NCBI GenBank assembly: GCA_013388965.1
Contig: JACAEG010000332.1
Coordinates: forward strand, 1 to 34,645
Direction: 5' to 3'
Length of the DNA: 34,645 nt
From: Pseudorhodoplanes sp.
GTDB taxonomy: Bacteria; Pseudomonadota; Alphaproteobacteria; Rhizobiales; Xanthobacteraceae
The notes below the pieces were generated by a model that saw nothing but the letters and a program-made list of their open reading frames with translations, was not told the DNA's origin and did no database searches. Shown piece by piece: positions 26,416 through 34,645 of this stretch. Both the position numbers and the translations under genes were made by a program. Within the stretch, counting starts at the first letter, position 1; each line of letters opens with the position of its first letter.

Positions 26416-27639
26416 ATGCCGGACGCGCGCGTGGATGGCGATCAACTGGTCGCGGATGTGACGGTCATCGGCGGCGCCAGCCGCGACGGCCTTGCCACGG
26501 TTCTGGCGTTTGCCAATGCGGGACTTCGCGTCAACGTCAACGATGCGGACGCAGCCGCGACCGAGATGCTGCGCTCGGGGCGCCTGCCCTTCGTCGAACA
26601 TGGCGGCACCCAGATCCTCGCCGACGCCCTCGATGGCAAGCGCCTGGTGTTCACCAACAGCCCGCAGGCCATCAGCCCGACGGGACCCGTCATCATCGCG
26701 GTCGGTACGGACGTCGACGAATTCGACAATCCCGATCGCGAACGCCTGACGCGCTGCCTCGAGAATCTGCTGCCGCATCTGACGGATGACAGGCTGGTCG
26801 TGCTGCGTGCCGGCGTTCTGCCCGGCACGACGGATTGGGTGGCGGCCTATCTCAGGGACCGGGGATTTTCGAATCCCGTCGTGTTCTGCCCCGAGCGCGT
26901 CGTGCAGGGGTATGGAGTCAGGGAAAACGAATGGGTTCCTCAGCTTGTCGGAAGCGCCACCGCGCAGGGCGAGGAAAAGGCGATCGCGCTGTTTGCGCCG
27001 GTGGTATCCGAATTTGTCGCGCTCACCCCCATCGAGGCGGAATTCGCGCGGCTCTTCAACAATGCCTATCGCTACATCGACATTGCGGCCACCAACGAAT
27101 TCTACCTGATCGCCAGATCCGCGGGCGTCGACTATCACCGGGTGCTGCTCGGGATGCAGCACAACAATCCCCGTGCCCGCAACATTCCCAATCCCGGCTT
27201 TGCCGCCGGGCCGAACCTGCTGCTCGATACGCAGAAGGTCACCGCCTATGCCGGGCACAAATTCGGCCTGAGCCGCGCGGCCACCATGATCAACGAGGGG
27301 ATCGTCCTGCATATCGTTGCCGATCTGCTGGGGCGTTTCGACATCCCGAACATGACGATCGGCCTTCTGGGGATGGCCTTCAAGGCCGAGAGCGACGATA
27401 TCCGCGCTTCGCTCAGCTACAAGTTCAAGAAGGTGCTGAAGCTGCACGCGCGCAACGTTCTGACGACCGATCCGTATGTGACGTCGGATCCCGACATCCT
27501 CCCCCTGCACGAGGTGGTCGAGCGAAGCGATCTTCTGGTGCTGTGCACGCCGCATGCCTGCTACCGGAGCGTCGACCTTCAGTCCAAGCCCGTGGTCGAC
27601 GTGTGGCGCTTCCTGAGCGACGGCAACCTCATTCGCTGA
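26416..27639 (+). CDS. UDP-glucose/GDP-mannose dehydrogenase-family protein with degenerate active site
   Basis: VFCPERVVQGYG, IEAEFARLFNNAYRYIDIAATNEFY, NIPNPGFAAGPNLLLDT (GPCLxKDT expected), LLGMAFKAESDDIRAS. Confidence 0.85.
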   Translation: MPDARVDGDQLVADVTVIGGASRDGLATVLAFANAGLRVNVNDADAAATEMLRSGRLPFVEHGGTQILADALDGKRLVFTNSPQAISPTGPVIIAVGTDVDEFDNPDRERLTRCLENLLPHLTDDRLVVLRAGVLPGTTDWVAAYLRDRGFSNPVVFCPERVVQGYGVRENEWVPQLVGSATAQGEEKAIALFAPVVSEFVALTPIEAEFARLFNNAYRYIDIAATNEFYLIARSAGVDYHRVLLGMQHNNPRARNIPNPGFAAGPNLLLDTQKVTAYAGHKFGLSRAATMINEGIVLHIVADLLGRFDIPNMTIGLLGMAFKAESDDIRASLSYKFKKVLKLHARNVLTTDPYVTSDPDILPLHEVVERSDLLVLCTPHACYRSVDLQSKPVVDVWRFLSDGNLIR

Positions 27640-27655
27640 CGGCGGCATCGCCGTC
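27638..27655. terminator. Bidirectional hairpin between convergent stops
   Basis: GACGGCG-GCAT-CGCCGTC, 7-bp perfect stem spanning the 18-bp gap between two convergent stop codons. Confidence 0.5.
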
Positions 27656-27657
27656 CG

Positions 27658-28383
27658 TCACACGAAGTCGATCGAGTCCCCCTCGAGCTTCAGGCAGGTG
27701 AGACGTCCGGTCATGAAGGCACCGGTATCGATGTTGATCCGGTTGGGCCGGACGTCGGGCTCGGACACGGGCGTGTGGCCATGCACGATCATCTTCTCGA
27801 ACTGGCCGCGATGCGAGAGAAACTCGTCCCTGATCCAGAACAGGTCCGCCTCGTTCTGGTCCGCCGGCGGGCGGCCCGGCTTCACACCCGCATGGACGAA
27901 GAAATAGTCGCCGGTCGAAAAGTTGGACTTGAGATTGGAAAGAAACTTGCGGTGCGTGTATGGCAGGAACAGCGCAAGCTGCTGCGAGATCAGCCTGGGC
28001 GTGAGGCTCGGGCGGTCGAACACCCACGACAGGCCGTATGATTCCAGCGCCTCGCGTCCCCCGTTGTTGACCCAGACATCCCAGCCGGCCGCGTCCTGGA
28101 GAAACTTGCTCAGGAACTCCTCATGGTTCCCCTTGAGGAATACGCAATGTCTGATCCGCGCCAGTTCGACCAGCTTGTCGATCACCTGCCGCGATTGCGG
28201 CCCGCGGTCGATATAGTCCCCGAGGAAAACGAGGATCGGGTCCGCGGCGGGCCGGGCCTGCAGGTCATTCTCGATGCGCAGGAGAACCCCCGACAACAGG
28301 TCGAGCCTGCCGTGCACATCGCCGACGGCGTAAATCCGCTGACCGGGTGGGAGGGAGGGACGACCGCCCCTTAATCTGCGCAT
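27658..28383 (-). CDS. PP1/ApaH-like metallophosphatase (serine/threonine protein phosphatase family)
   Basis: YAVGDVHGRLDLL, FLGDYIDRGPQS, FLKGNHEEFL, FVHAGVKPG, IVHGHTPVSEP motifs. Confidence 0.92.
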   Translation of the reverse strand: MRRLRGGRPSLPPGQRIYAVGDVHGRLDLLSGVLLRIENDLQARPAADPILVFLGDYIDRGPQSRQVIDKLVELARIRHCVFLKGNHEEFLSKFLQDAAGWDVWVNNGGREALESYGLSWVFDRPSLTPRLISQQLALFLPYTHRKFLSNLKSNFSTGDYFFVHAGVKPGRPPADQNEADLFWIRDEFLSHRGQFEKMIVHGHTPVSEPDVRPNRINIDTGAFMTGRLTCLKLEGDSIDFV

Positions 28384-28557
28384 CGTCTTCTGGAACCACG
28401 CCTCTGGATACTGTTCCCGCCGAGACGGGAAATGTCACGCAGGCCTGCGCCCCGAACCAACTTCAAGCAAATCCGGTGCCAGTGTTCAACATGCGGCTTG
28501 GGCGTTTTCCGCCTCCGACGGTCGAAAGCCTGCGCATCCTTAATGCCCGGAACTTGT

Positions 28558-28571
28558 CCGGACCGGTCCGG
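28558..28571. terminator. 14-bp perfect palindrome just after the stop of the downstream nucleotide-sugar dehydrogenase gene
   Basis: CCGGACCGGTCCGG equals its reverse complement, 6 bp past the stop codon at 28578-28580. Confidence 0.35.
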
Positions 28572-28577
28572 GGCGGC

Positions 28578-29891
28578 TCACCAATTGATGCCATGATAGC
28601 GCGCGCCCAGACGCTGTGGCGCATTCACGCGCGCGAAGTCGAGAAGGTGCTGATGATCCGTCATCCGGTCGAGGGCGGAGACGTATTCCGGCACGTTCGC
28701 GGTGATCAGGACCAGGCCGGCATCCGCGAGCGCCGCTTCGGCGCTGTCCACCATCAGCGAGGCGATATGCGGAATCGTCGCATTGATGTAGTCGCGGTTC
28801 GCGCCGGTCAGCATGGAAAGTTTGATGTTGTGATCGAAAATCCTGATGCGGCATCCCTTTCCGATCAGCCGCTCGACCAGGATGATGAACGGACTCTCCC
28901 GCAGATCGTCGGTGCCGGCCTTGAAGCTCACGCCGAGCACCGCAATGTCCTTCTTTCCAAGCCCGAGGATCCAGTCGAGCGCGCGCTCGATCTGGAGCAT
29001 GTTGCTGGTGTTGATCGATTGCAGCACCGGAATCTTCAGATCCAGCCGCTGCGCGAGATAGGTGATGGCGCGCAGATCCTTCGGCAGGCAGGAGCCGCCG
29101 AAGGCAAAGCCGGGCTTGAGATAGGCGGGCGAAATATTTAGCTTGGTGTCGTGGAAGAAGATGTCCATGACGGCATGGCTGTCCACGCCCACGGCCTGGC
29201 AGATATTGCCGATCTCGTTGGCGAAAGCGACCTTGAGCGCGTGCCAGGGATTGTCGACATACTTCACGACTTCTGCAATTTCCGGCGTTGTCCTGATGAC
29301 CGCGCCGGGCAGACCTTCATAAAGCGAGGCGACGATATCGGCGGTCGCGGCATCGTCGGCGCCCACCACCGTCTTCGGCGGATTGCGGAAGTCGGCAACG
29401 GCGGTGCCTTCGCGCAGGAATTCGGGATTGGTCGCAACCGCAAAGTCGGTGCCGGCCCGCCGTCCGGAACTCTCCTCGAGCGCAGGGACCACGACATTGC
29501 GGAACGTGCCCGGCAGAATCGTGGAGCGGATCACGACCGTATGGCGGCTGGATTTCCCGGCGAGCGCCGCACCGATCTCGGTGCAGACGGCGGCAAGCGC
29601 CCCCGTGTCGATCGAGCCGTTCGGCGCGCTCGGGGTTCCGACGCAGACGATGGAGAGATCGGTGGCGGCGATGGCGTCGGCCGTGCTCGCCGTCGCCGAC
29701 AGTCTCTTGCGCGCGACATTCTCTGCGATCAGCTGCTCGACATCCTGCTCCACGATCGGCGCCTTGCCGGAGGCGAGAAGATCGACCTTGCTCCTGTTGA
29801 CGTCGACTCCAACGACCTGATGCCCGCGCGCCGCGAAGCACGCCGCGGAGACGGTCCCGACATAGCCCAGGCCAAAAATACTGATGTGCAT
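28578..29891 (-). CDS. UDP-glucose/GDP-mannose 6-dehydrogenase (AlgD/Ugd-like)
   Basis: MHISIFGLGYVGTVSAACFAARGHQVVGVDVN; catalytic GFAFGGSCLPKDLRAI. Confidence 0.92.
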   Translation of the reverse strand: MHISIFGLGYVGTVSAACFAARGHQVVGVDVNRSKVDLLASGKAPIVEQDVEQLIAENVARKRLSATASTADAIAATDLSIVCVGTPSAPNGSIDTGALAAVCTEIGAALAGKSSRHTVVIRSTILPGTFRNVVVPALEESSGRRAGTDFAVATNPEFLREGTAVADFRNPPKTVVGADDAATADIVASLYEGLPGAVIRTTPEIAEVVKYVDNPWHALKVAFANEIGNICQAVGVDSHAVMDIFFHDTKLNISPAYLKPGFAFGGSCLPKDLRAITYLAQRLDLKIPVLQSINTSNMLQIERALDWILGLGKKDIAVLGVSFKAGTDDLRESPFIILVERLIGKGCRIRIFDHNIKLSMLTGANRDYINATIPHIASLMVDSAEAALADAGLVLITANVPEYVSALDRMTDHQHLLDFARVNAPQRLGARYHGINW

Positions 29892-30169
29892 TGGACGGCC
29901 TGGGATTTCCTCGAGCAAGGCATGGACAGGGTGAATTGAAGCGCCCTTTACCATAGCCAATTCAACAAGCTCACCGAAAATCTCATCGCGAGACCCGGAA
30001 TCGGCAAAGCGCGCGCCGGCGCAATTTCACAGCGCGGACCTATGAAATGCCACGCCGCCCATTGCTCCCGGACCGACTGCGGTTCCACGACAAATTCCAT
30101 TGTCGGCTGGACAGTCATGACCACGTCGGATATCGTCAAGTTTCTTCAACCCTAGATACGGCAAGTCGA

Positions 30170-30195
30170 AATAAAGCTCGGGGCCTAGCTTTATT
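30170..30195. promoter_or_regulatory. Inverted repeat upstream of RTX gene
   Basis: AATAAAGCT-CGGGGCCT-AGCTTTATT, 9-bp perfect arms, ~40 bp upstream of the RTX ATG. Confidence 0.45.
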
Positions 30196-30235
30196 CAGTG
30201 TAGCGCGTGCGCTGCATGCGTCTCGGGAGTAAACT

Positions 30236-31069
30236 ATGGCCAATTATTTCGGCACGTCGGGCGACGACGATCTGTTCGGTCCCGATGGTCCAAACGGTAG
30301 CCTGTCCAACGACCTCATGCTCGGCTTCGACGGCAACGATCGGTTGCGCGGCGGAAACGGCAACGACACCATCCTTGGTGGCAAGGGGAACGATACGATC
30401 AGCGGAGGCGAAGGCAACGACAAGCTGTTCGGCGGCAAGGGCGATGACCAGATCGCAGGTTTCGATGCCGACGATCTGATCTTCGCCGGCAAAGGCAATG
30501 ACCGCGTCAATGCGCATGATGGCAATGATACCGTCTATGGCGGGAGCGGCTCCGACAGCCTCCAGGGCGGCGACGGAGACGACATCATTTACGGCGACGG
30601 CGGCAAGAGCTACGGCGGCGGCTGCTTCAAGTTCAGCTTCGGAAAATACGGCTTCGATTCAAGGGGCAACGACACGATCGAGGCCGGCGCTGGAAACGAC
30701 AAGGTTTACGGCAGCAAGGGCAACGACGTCATCGTCGGCGGCACGGGCAACGACACCATGTCCGGCGGCGACGGTTGCGATCAGTTCGTTTTCGCCAAGG
30801 GCTCCGGAAAGGATGTCATCACGGATTTCGGCAAGGGCGATTCGCTGAAGTTTGCCCGCGATCTGGTCGGGGCGGACACCACGATCACGTCCATCAAGGA
30901 CCTCAAGGCCTTCGTCGATGCCAATGCCTATGTGAGCGCATCGATCTCGGGGAAGGACGTCATCCTGAAGTTCACCTCCGGCGACGAGATCAAGCTGTCG
31001 GATGCAGCCAGGGACTATTCCAGCAGCTCCAAATACGGATGCTGGGGTCACCACGATTGGTGGTGCTGA
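30236..31069 (+). CDS. RTX-type calcium-binding protein with unusual Cys/Trp/His C-terminal tail
   Basis: Multiple GGxGxDxux nonapeptide repeats (GGNGNDTILGGKGNDTISGGEGNDKLFGGKGDDQI...; GGTGNDTMSGGDGCDQFVF), C-terminus SSSSKYGCWGHHDWWC. Confidence 0.9.
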   Translation: MANYFGTSGDDDLFGPDGPNGSLSNDLMLGFDGNDRLRGGNGNDTILGGKGNDTISGGEGNDKLFGGKGDDQIAGFDADDLIFAGKGNDRVNAHDGNDTVYGGSGSDSLQGGDGDDIIYGDGGKSYGGGCFKFSFGKYGFDSRGNDTIEAGAGNDKVYGSKGNDVIVGGTGNDTMSGGDGCDQFVFAKGSGKDVITDFGKGDSLKFARDLVGADTTITSIKDLKAFVDANAYVSASISGKDVILKFTSGDEIKLSDAARDYSSSSKYGCWGHHDWWC

Positions 31070-31091
31070 TCCTTCTGAATTGACGATGCCG

Positions 31092-31126
31092 TTGCGCCGC
31101 CGCTGACCGCGGCGGCGCAATTTCTT
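31092..31126 (+). terminator. Rho-independent terminator of the RTX gene
   Basis: TTGCGCCGCCGC-TGACC-GCGGCGGCGCAA (12-bp perfect stem) followed by TTTCTT, 22 bp after the stop. Confidence 0.9.
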
Positions 31127-31222
31127 AACCGGATCGTTGCAGGCTCGGCCGCCGGACCCTTGCTGGACACCCAAACGGCAGGTCGCTAGACTGAAATCGA
31201 ATATCAGGGACAGGACTGACCC

Positions 31223-31492
31223 GTGTTTAGAAAACTTTTGCTCTGCGCCACCGTGTCCGTCGTGACAGGCTCGGCAGCTGCACAGGCAGCGGATGTCCGG
31301 GTGGTTCGCTCCGCCGCTCCCTACCCCCGCTACGCCTATTTCATGCCTCCCTGCTACGAATCGCCACACGCGCTTGTCCTTCATTGCGCTCCTGACCGTT
31401 ACGCCGAGTCATCGGCCTATATCCGCTATGACTCGGTGCCGTTCATCCCTCGTCGGGCGACCCCGGCCTACACGAGCATTTTTCGCTGGTAG
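31223..31492 (+). CDS. Small secreted hypothetical protein
   Basis: Signal peptide MFRKLLLCATVSVVTGSAAAQAA, mature region rich in Tyr/Pro/Arg with two Cys. Confidence 0.55.
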   Translation: MFRKLLLCATVSVVTGSAAAQAADVRVVRSAAPYPRYAYFMPPCYESPHALVLHCAPDRYAESSAYIRYDSVPFIPRRATPAYTSIFRW

Positions 31493-31666
31493 TGGCGATG
31501 CCAGGCGGCCGGCATGCCGCCAATCGAGACGGCTCGATACCCGACACCATGCGGGTCTAAACCGGCGCGTTGCCGGCCACCGGCGTCTCGGCTGAGCGCG
31601 ACCGTCGCCCCCCGGCGATCGCCCCAGAACCCTTCGCCCGGCTTCGGCGACTCGAGCAACCTCGGA

Positions 31667-32926
31667 TTACTGGCCGCGGTTGATCAGCTGGATATCCCGG
31701 ATCGCGCCGGTCACGTCATGCGTGGCCACCGCCACGTCTGCGATCGGAGCGGTGATCGAACGCACGATCTGCATGAAGCGCAGCAGATCGACGGACGGAG
31801 CATCCGACACGAACAGAATATCCCGGTCCTGCAGGAAGAATTCGTTGGCCAGGAAGAAGCCGTCCGGTTGCCGAAGGTCGACGGTATAGATCGTCGGGAC
31901 GGACGCGTTGGCCGGAAGATTTGTCAGATCGACGCCGAGCCGCTCCAGGATGCGACGATCCTCCTGCCGGTACAGAAACACTGAACGCGAATCCGACCGG
32001 TCGTGATGCAAGCCGCCAGCCTTCGCAACGCCGTCGGCCAGCGTGAGATTGTCGTCGTCGAATGGAATTCGACGATTGGTCGATCCTCCGAGCGAATTGA
32101 ACGGCCCCGTGCCGCCAAGCGCGAGAAAGTATTTCGGCTCCCGGGAAATGTAGACGACGTCGCCCGCGACGAGATTCACGTTCTGCGAGGGATCCTTGAC
32201 TATCGAGGTCATCGTGACCTGATAGGTCTGTCCGCGGCGCTGCAGGGTTATGAGCGATTCATGCGCGGGATAACGAGGTCCTCCCGCCCGCGCGATTGCC
32301 CCCAGCAGCCTGATCCCGCCGGGATCCAGCGGGAAGCGATCGGGCTTGTTGACCTCTCCGAGCACCGACACATCGTTCGCGCGCCGCTCGCCAAGGGAAA
32401 CGACGACCTGAGGTTCGATCGCGCGGTTCGCCAGCTTCTGCTCGATTTCGCGCTGGATGTCGGCCACGCTTCTGCCGACCGCCTGAATGGCGCCGGCATA
32501 AGGCACCGAGATCGTGCCTGCCTGGTCGATCTGCTGCGGCGGCAGGGTGACGAAGTTGCCGGGCCGCGCGCCGGCCTGAACCGGAATGAACAGGCCGCCT
32601 GCGCCGGCTTCGAAGATGGTGACCGTGACGAAGTCTCCGTAACCGATCTTCACATCCGCAGGCGGTGCGACCGCCTTTGCCGAAAGCGCGGGACCCGACC
32701 GGACGCTGCGCGAGACGCTGACCACGCCCGGCGTCAGACGGACAAGCGCGTAACCGAGATTCGATGCATCCCCAACGGTGACATCGGCCTTGGCATAAAC
32801 GTCGGTGGACTTCGGCCCGTCTGAGGGCAGAATCGAGCAGCCGCACAACGCGGCCGCCACCAAGGTCGCGACACACACTCTCACCGCAATTCGTCCCACC
32901 AGAAGAATCTCCGGGTACGCTGCCAT
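31667..32926 (-). CDS. Polysaccharide biosynthesis/export lipoprotein (Wza/KpsD family)
   Basis: Lipobox-like AALCGCSI, YGDFVTVTIFEAG, AGTISVPYAGAIQAVGRSVADIQREIEQKL, VSVLGEVNKPDRFPL (Poly_export + SLBB). Confidence 0.9.
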   Translation of the reverse strand: MAAYPEILLVGRIAVRVCVATLVAAALCGCSILPSDGPKSTDVYAKADVTVGDASNLGYALVRLTPGVVSVSRSVRSGPALSAKAVAPPADVKIGYGDFVTVTIFEAGAGGLFIPVQAGARPGNFVTLPPQQIDQAGTISVPYAGAIQAVGRSVADIQREIEQKLANRAIEPQVVVSLGERRANDVSVLGEVNKPDRFPLDPGGIRLLGAIARAGGPRYPAHESLITLQRRGQTYQVTMTSIVKDPSQNVNLVAGDVVYISREPKYFLALGGTGPFNSLGGSTNRRIPFDDDNLTLADGVAKAGGLHHDRSDSRSVFLYRQEDRRILERLGVDLTNLPANASVPTIYTVDLRQPDGFFLANEFFLQDRDILFVSDAPSVDLLRFMQIVRSITAPIADVAVATHDVTGAIRDIQLINRGQ

Positions 32927-33179
32927 CGTAAAAACTGCTTATTATTCAAGCTAGTGCGAATTGCGATGGGGATGGCGATTCGGGCCGTATTTGGAATCCC
33001 TGTTGCCGCTGCGCTACACGTCACCCATACGCGTTAACCTCTTGAGACAAAACAATAAGCACGGGCTGGCGGGAAAGCGGCCCGAACTTGACTTTTCCGC
33101 AGCAATATGAACAGTAAAACACTAAGAAGATTACATTTTTCAGACACTTATCGCTCCCGGCGACTAGGAAACATCGACG

Positions 33180-33782
33180 ATGTTGATACCGCGCGTCTTC
33201 GCGACAGTGACGATATCCCTCCTGGCGCTGGCCCCAGCGCAGGCCGTCGAGGCCCTTTCCAAGGCGGAGATGGAGGCGAAATTCGTCGGCTCGACGATCA
33301 CCTTTGCCGACGGCAGGCGTGTCACTCTCAGCAGGGATGGCGTTTATTCGAGCGTCAAGCTCGGAAAGACCCGCGCCGAAGCGCGCTACACGATTCCGTC
33401 CGGAAACATCCTGCAGATCAACTGGGGACCCCGCAACGAGCAACGCGATCTCTTCTACCGCGACAAGGATATTTACTACGTGGTCGATCGCTGGGGCCGA
33501 AGGTCGGATATCGTGTCCGTGCAGCAGAACGGAAAGCTGGCAAGCGCTGCGACGGAGACTCCGGTTGAGACGACGGGCTCGCTCGACGGGGGCTCCAATT
33601 CGCTGCAGATGAACCTGCGGGTGGAAATCGAAATCACGCCGGAAATGATCGATGCGGGCGTCCAGGTTCTCACCTCCCGGCGTGTGCTGGATGACGGCCC
33701 GTCGGCGCGGTCGACGGTCGAGCGGATGTTCAGGGAGATGATGGCCGCCCGCCAGCGTCAGGGTCGCGCGCTGGCGCGCTGA
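33180..33782 (+). CDS. Hypothetical secreted protein
   Basis: Signal peptide MLIPRVFATVTISLLALAPAQAVEA, divergent from the wza-like gene. Confidence 0.6.
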   Translation: MLIPRVFATVTISLLALAPAQAVEALSKAEMEAKFVGSTITFADGRRVTLSRDGVYSSVKLGKTRAEARYTIPSGNILQINWGPRNEQRDLFYRDKDIYYVVDRWGRRSDIVSVQQNGKLASAATETPVETTGSLDGGSNSLQMNLRVEIEITPEMIDAGVQVLTSRRVLDDGPSARSTVERMFREMMAARQRQGRALAR

Positions 33783-33915
33783 TCCGTCTGCGGCTTCGGC
33801 CTCGCTCCAATCGAGAAAGCGGGATGACCGGGCACGGTGCCACGCCTGCGCTCGCCGGTTCGGCTGGGCGGCGTCCGGCGGGTTTCGTCCTGTCGCCTAT
33901 GATGCACCTGCCTCC

Positions 33916-34645
33916 TCACGCCCGGCTTGCGGATGAAGCCCTGGCGGCATGCAGGTCGTGCCAGCCGGGATACAGTCTGACCAGCCGAAGGGCCTGGCGC
34001 GCCGCCCAGCGCTTCCCCCATCCGAAATCGCCGAATACTGCGTGCCGGCGAACGATGGGCCGGTATTCCTGAATGATGCCCTCGAGACTTTTCCACTCCG
34101 CGTCGGGCAATTCCCTGCCAAACAGCCCGGACGAGCCAAACGGAAACCGGTGCTTTGCGGGCAGCCCCTCACGCGGCGGGTCGGGCACCCGCTGGAACGG
34201 CACGAGCTCCTGCTGAACGGCCTGAAAGCGGTCGTATCCCAGTTGCGAAATGACGGTGGCCTGCTGGATGAACTCGTCGATGTTGTGCTTCTCCGCCTCG
34301 ATCGAAAGATATTCCGGCTTCTCGAGCGTCTTGAGCGCGTCGATGCACAGGGCATCGGCCCCCTCCACATCGACCTTCAGATAATAGGGCACGCCGAATT
34401 GCTCATAGATGTCGGCGAGCGTCGTGAAGTTGACGGCAATCCTTTCGCCTTTCAGTCCCATTTGCGCATTTCGATCGACCCAATCGGGAGAGATCGTGCC
34501 GAACACGCTGTCTCCGAAGATGAAGAAGTCACCGTGCCCGCGCCGGTCTGAAATGGCAGCTTCCACGATAAAAAGGGATTCGTTTGCAACGTGGCCCGCG
34601 AAACGCCGCCGCAATCCCTCTGCCAGGCCGGGATGAGCCTCTACC
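33916..34645 (-). CDS. FkbM family methyltransferase, partial (5' end outside window)
   Basis: VEAHPGLAEGLRRRF (open to window edge)...YYLKVDVEGADALCIDALKTLEKPEYLSIEAE, FkbM signature. Confidence 0.85.
   Translation of the reverse strand, partial: VEAHPGLAEGLRRRFAGHVANESLFIVEAAISDRRGHGDFFIFGDSVFGTISPDWVDRNAQMGLKGERIAVNFTTLADIYEQFGVPYYLKVDVEGADALCIDALKTLEKPEYLSIEAEKHNIDEFIQQATVISQLGYDRFQAVQQELVPFQRVPDPPREGLPAKHRFPFGSSGLFGRELPDAEWKSLEGIIQEYRPIVRRHAVFGDFGWGKRWAARQALRLVRLYPGWHDLHAARASSASRA

Noticed and set aside
30330-30780. Tandem DNA repeat in the RTX gene considered as CRISPR or satellite
   Set aside because: Periodicity is 27 nt in frame and encodes GGxGxDxux calcium-binding nonapeptides. 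There are no spacers or conserved direct repeats of CRISPR type.

Overview
High-GC alphaproteobacterial chromosomal segment, probably Bradyrhizobium/Rhodopseudomonas-like (inferred from gene content only). It has three blocks. (1) ~1-14.6 kb: a hopanoid biosynthesis and transport locus. It contains 3' hpnH on +, and hpnO-hpnB-hpnC-hpnD-hpnE-shc-DUF1772-hpnG on -. A FemAB/GNAT-like protein and a DUF2147 protein lie on +, and the RND transporter hpnN lies on -. (2) ~14.8-22.5 kb: a divergent catabolic-looking unit. A glutamine-synthetase-like ligase and a Rieske oxygenase (-) face a complete branched-chain-amino-acid-type ABC transporter livK-H-M-G-F (+). (3) ~22.6-34.6 kb: a cell-surface polysaccharide/accessory region. 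It contains a UDP-glucuronate 4-epimerase-like protein, two UDP-glucose/GDP-mannose dehydrogenase-family proteins, a PP1-like phosphatase, a Cys-containing RTX protein, a Wza-like export lipoprotein, several hypothetical secreted or membrane proteins, and a partial FkbM methyltransferase. In one of the two dehydrogenase-family proteins the catalytic Cys and Lys appear replaced. Items most worth a second look: the probable pseudo-enzyme nucleotide-sugar dehydrogenase, the GS-like + Rieske + Liv transporter module with palindromic operators, the Cys-bearing RTX protein with a CWGHHDWWC tail, two MITE/REP-like palindromic repeats inside the hopanoid locus, and several strong hairpins. No tRNA, rRNA, CRISPR array or transposase was recognised.
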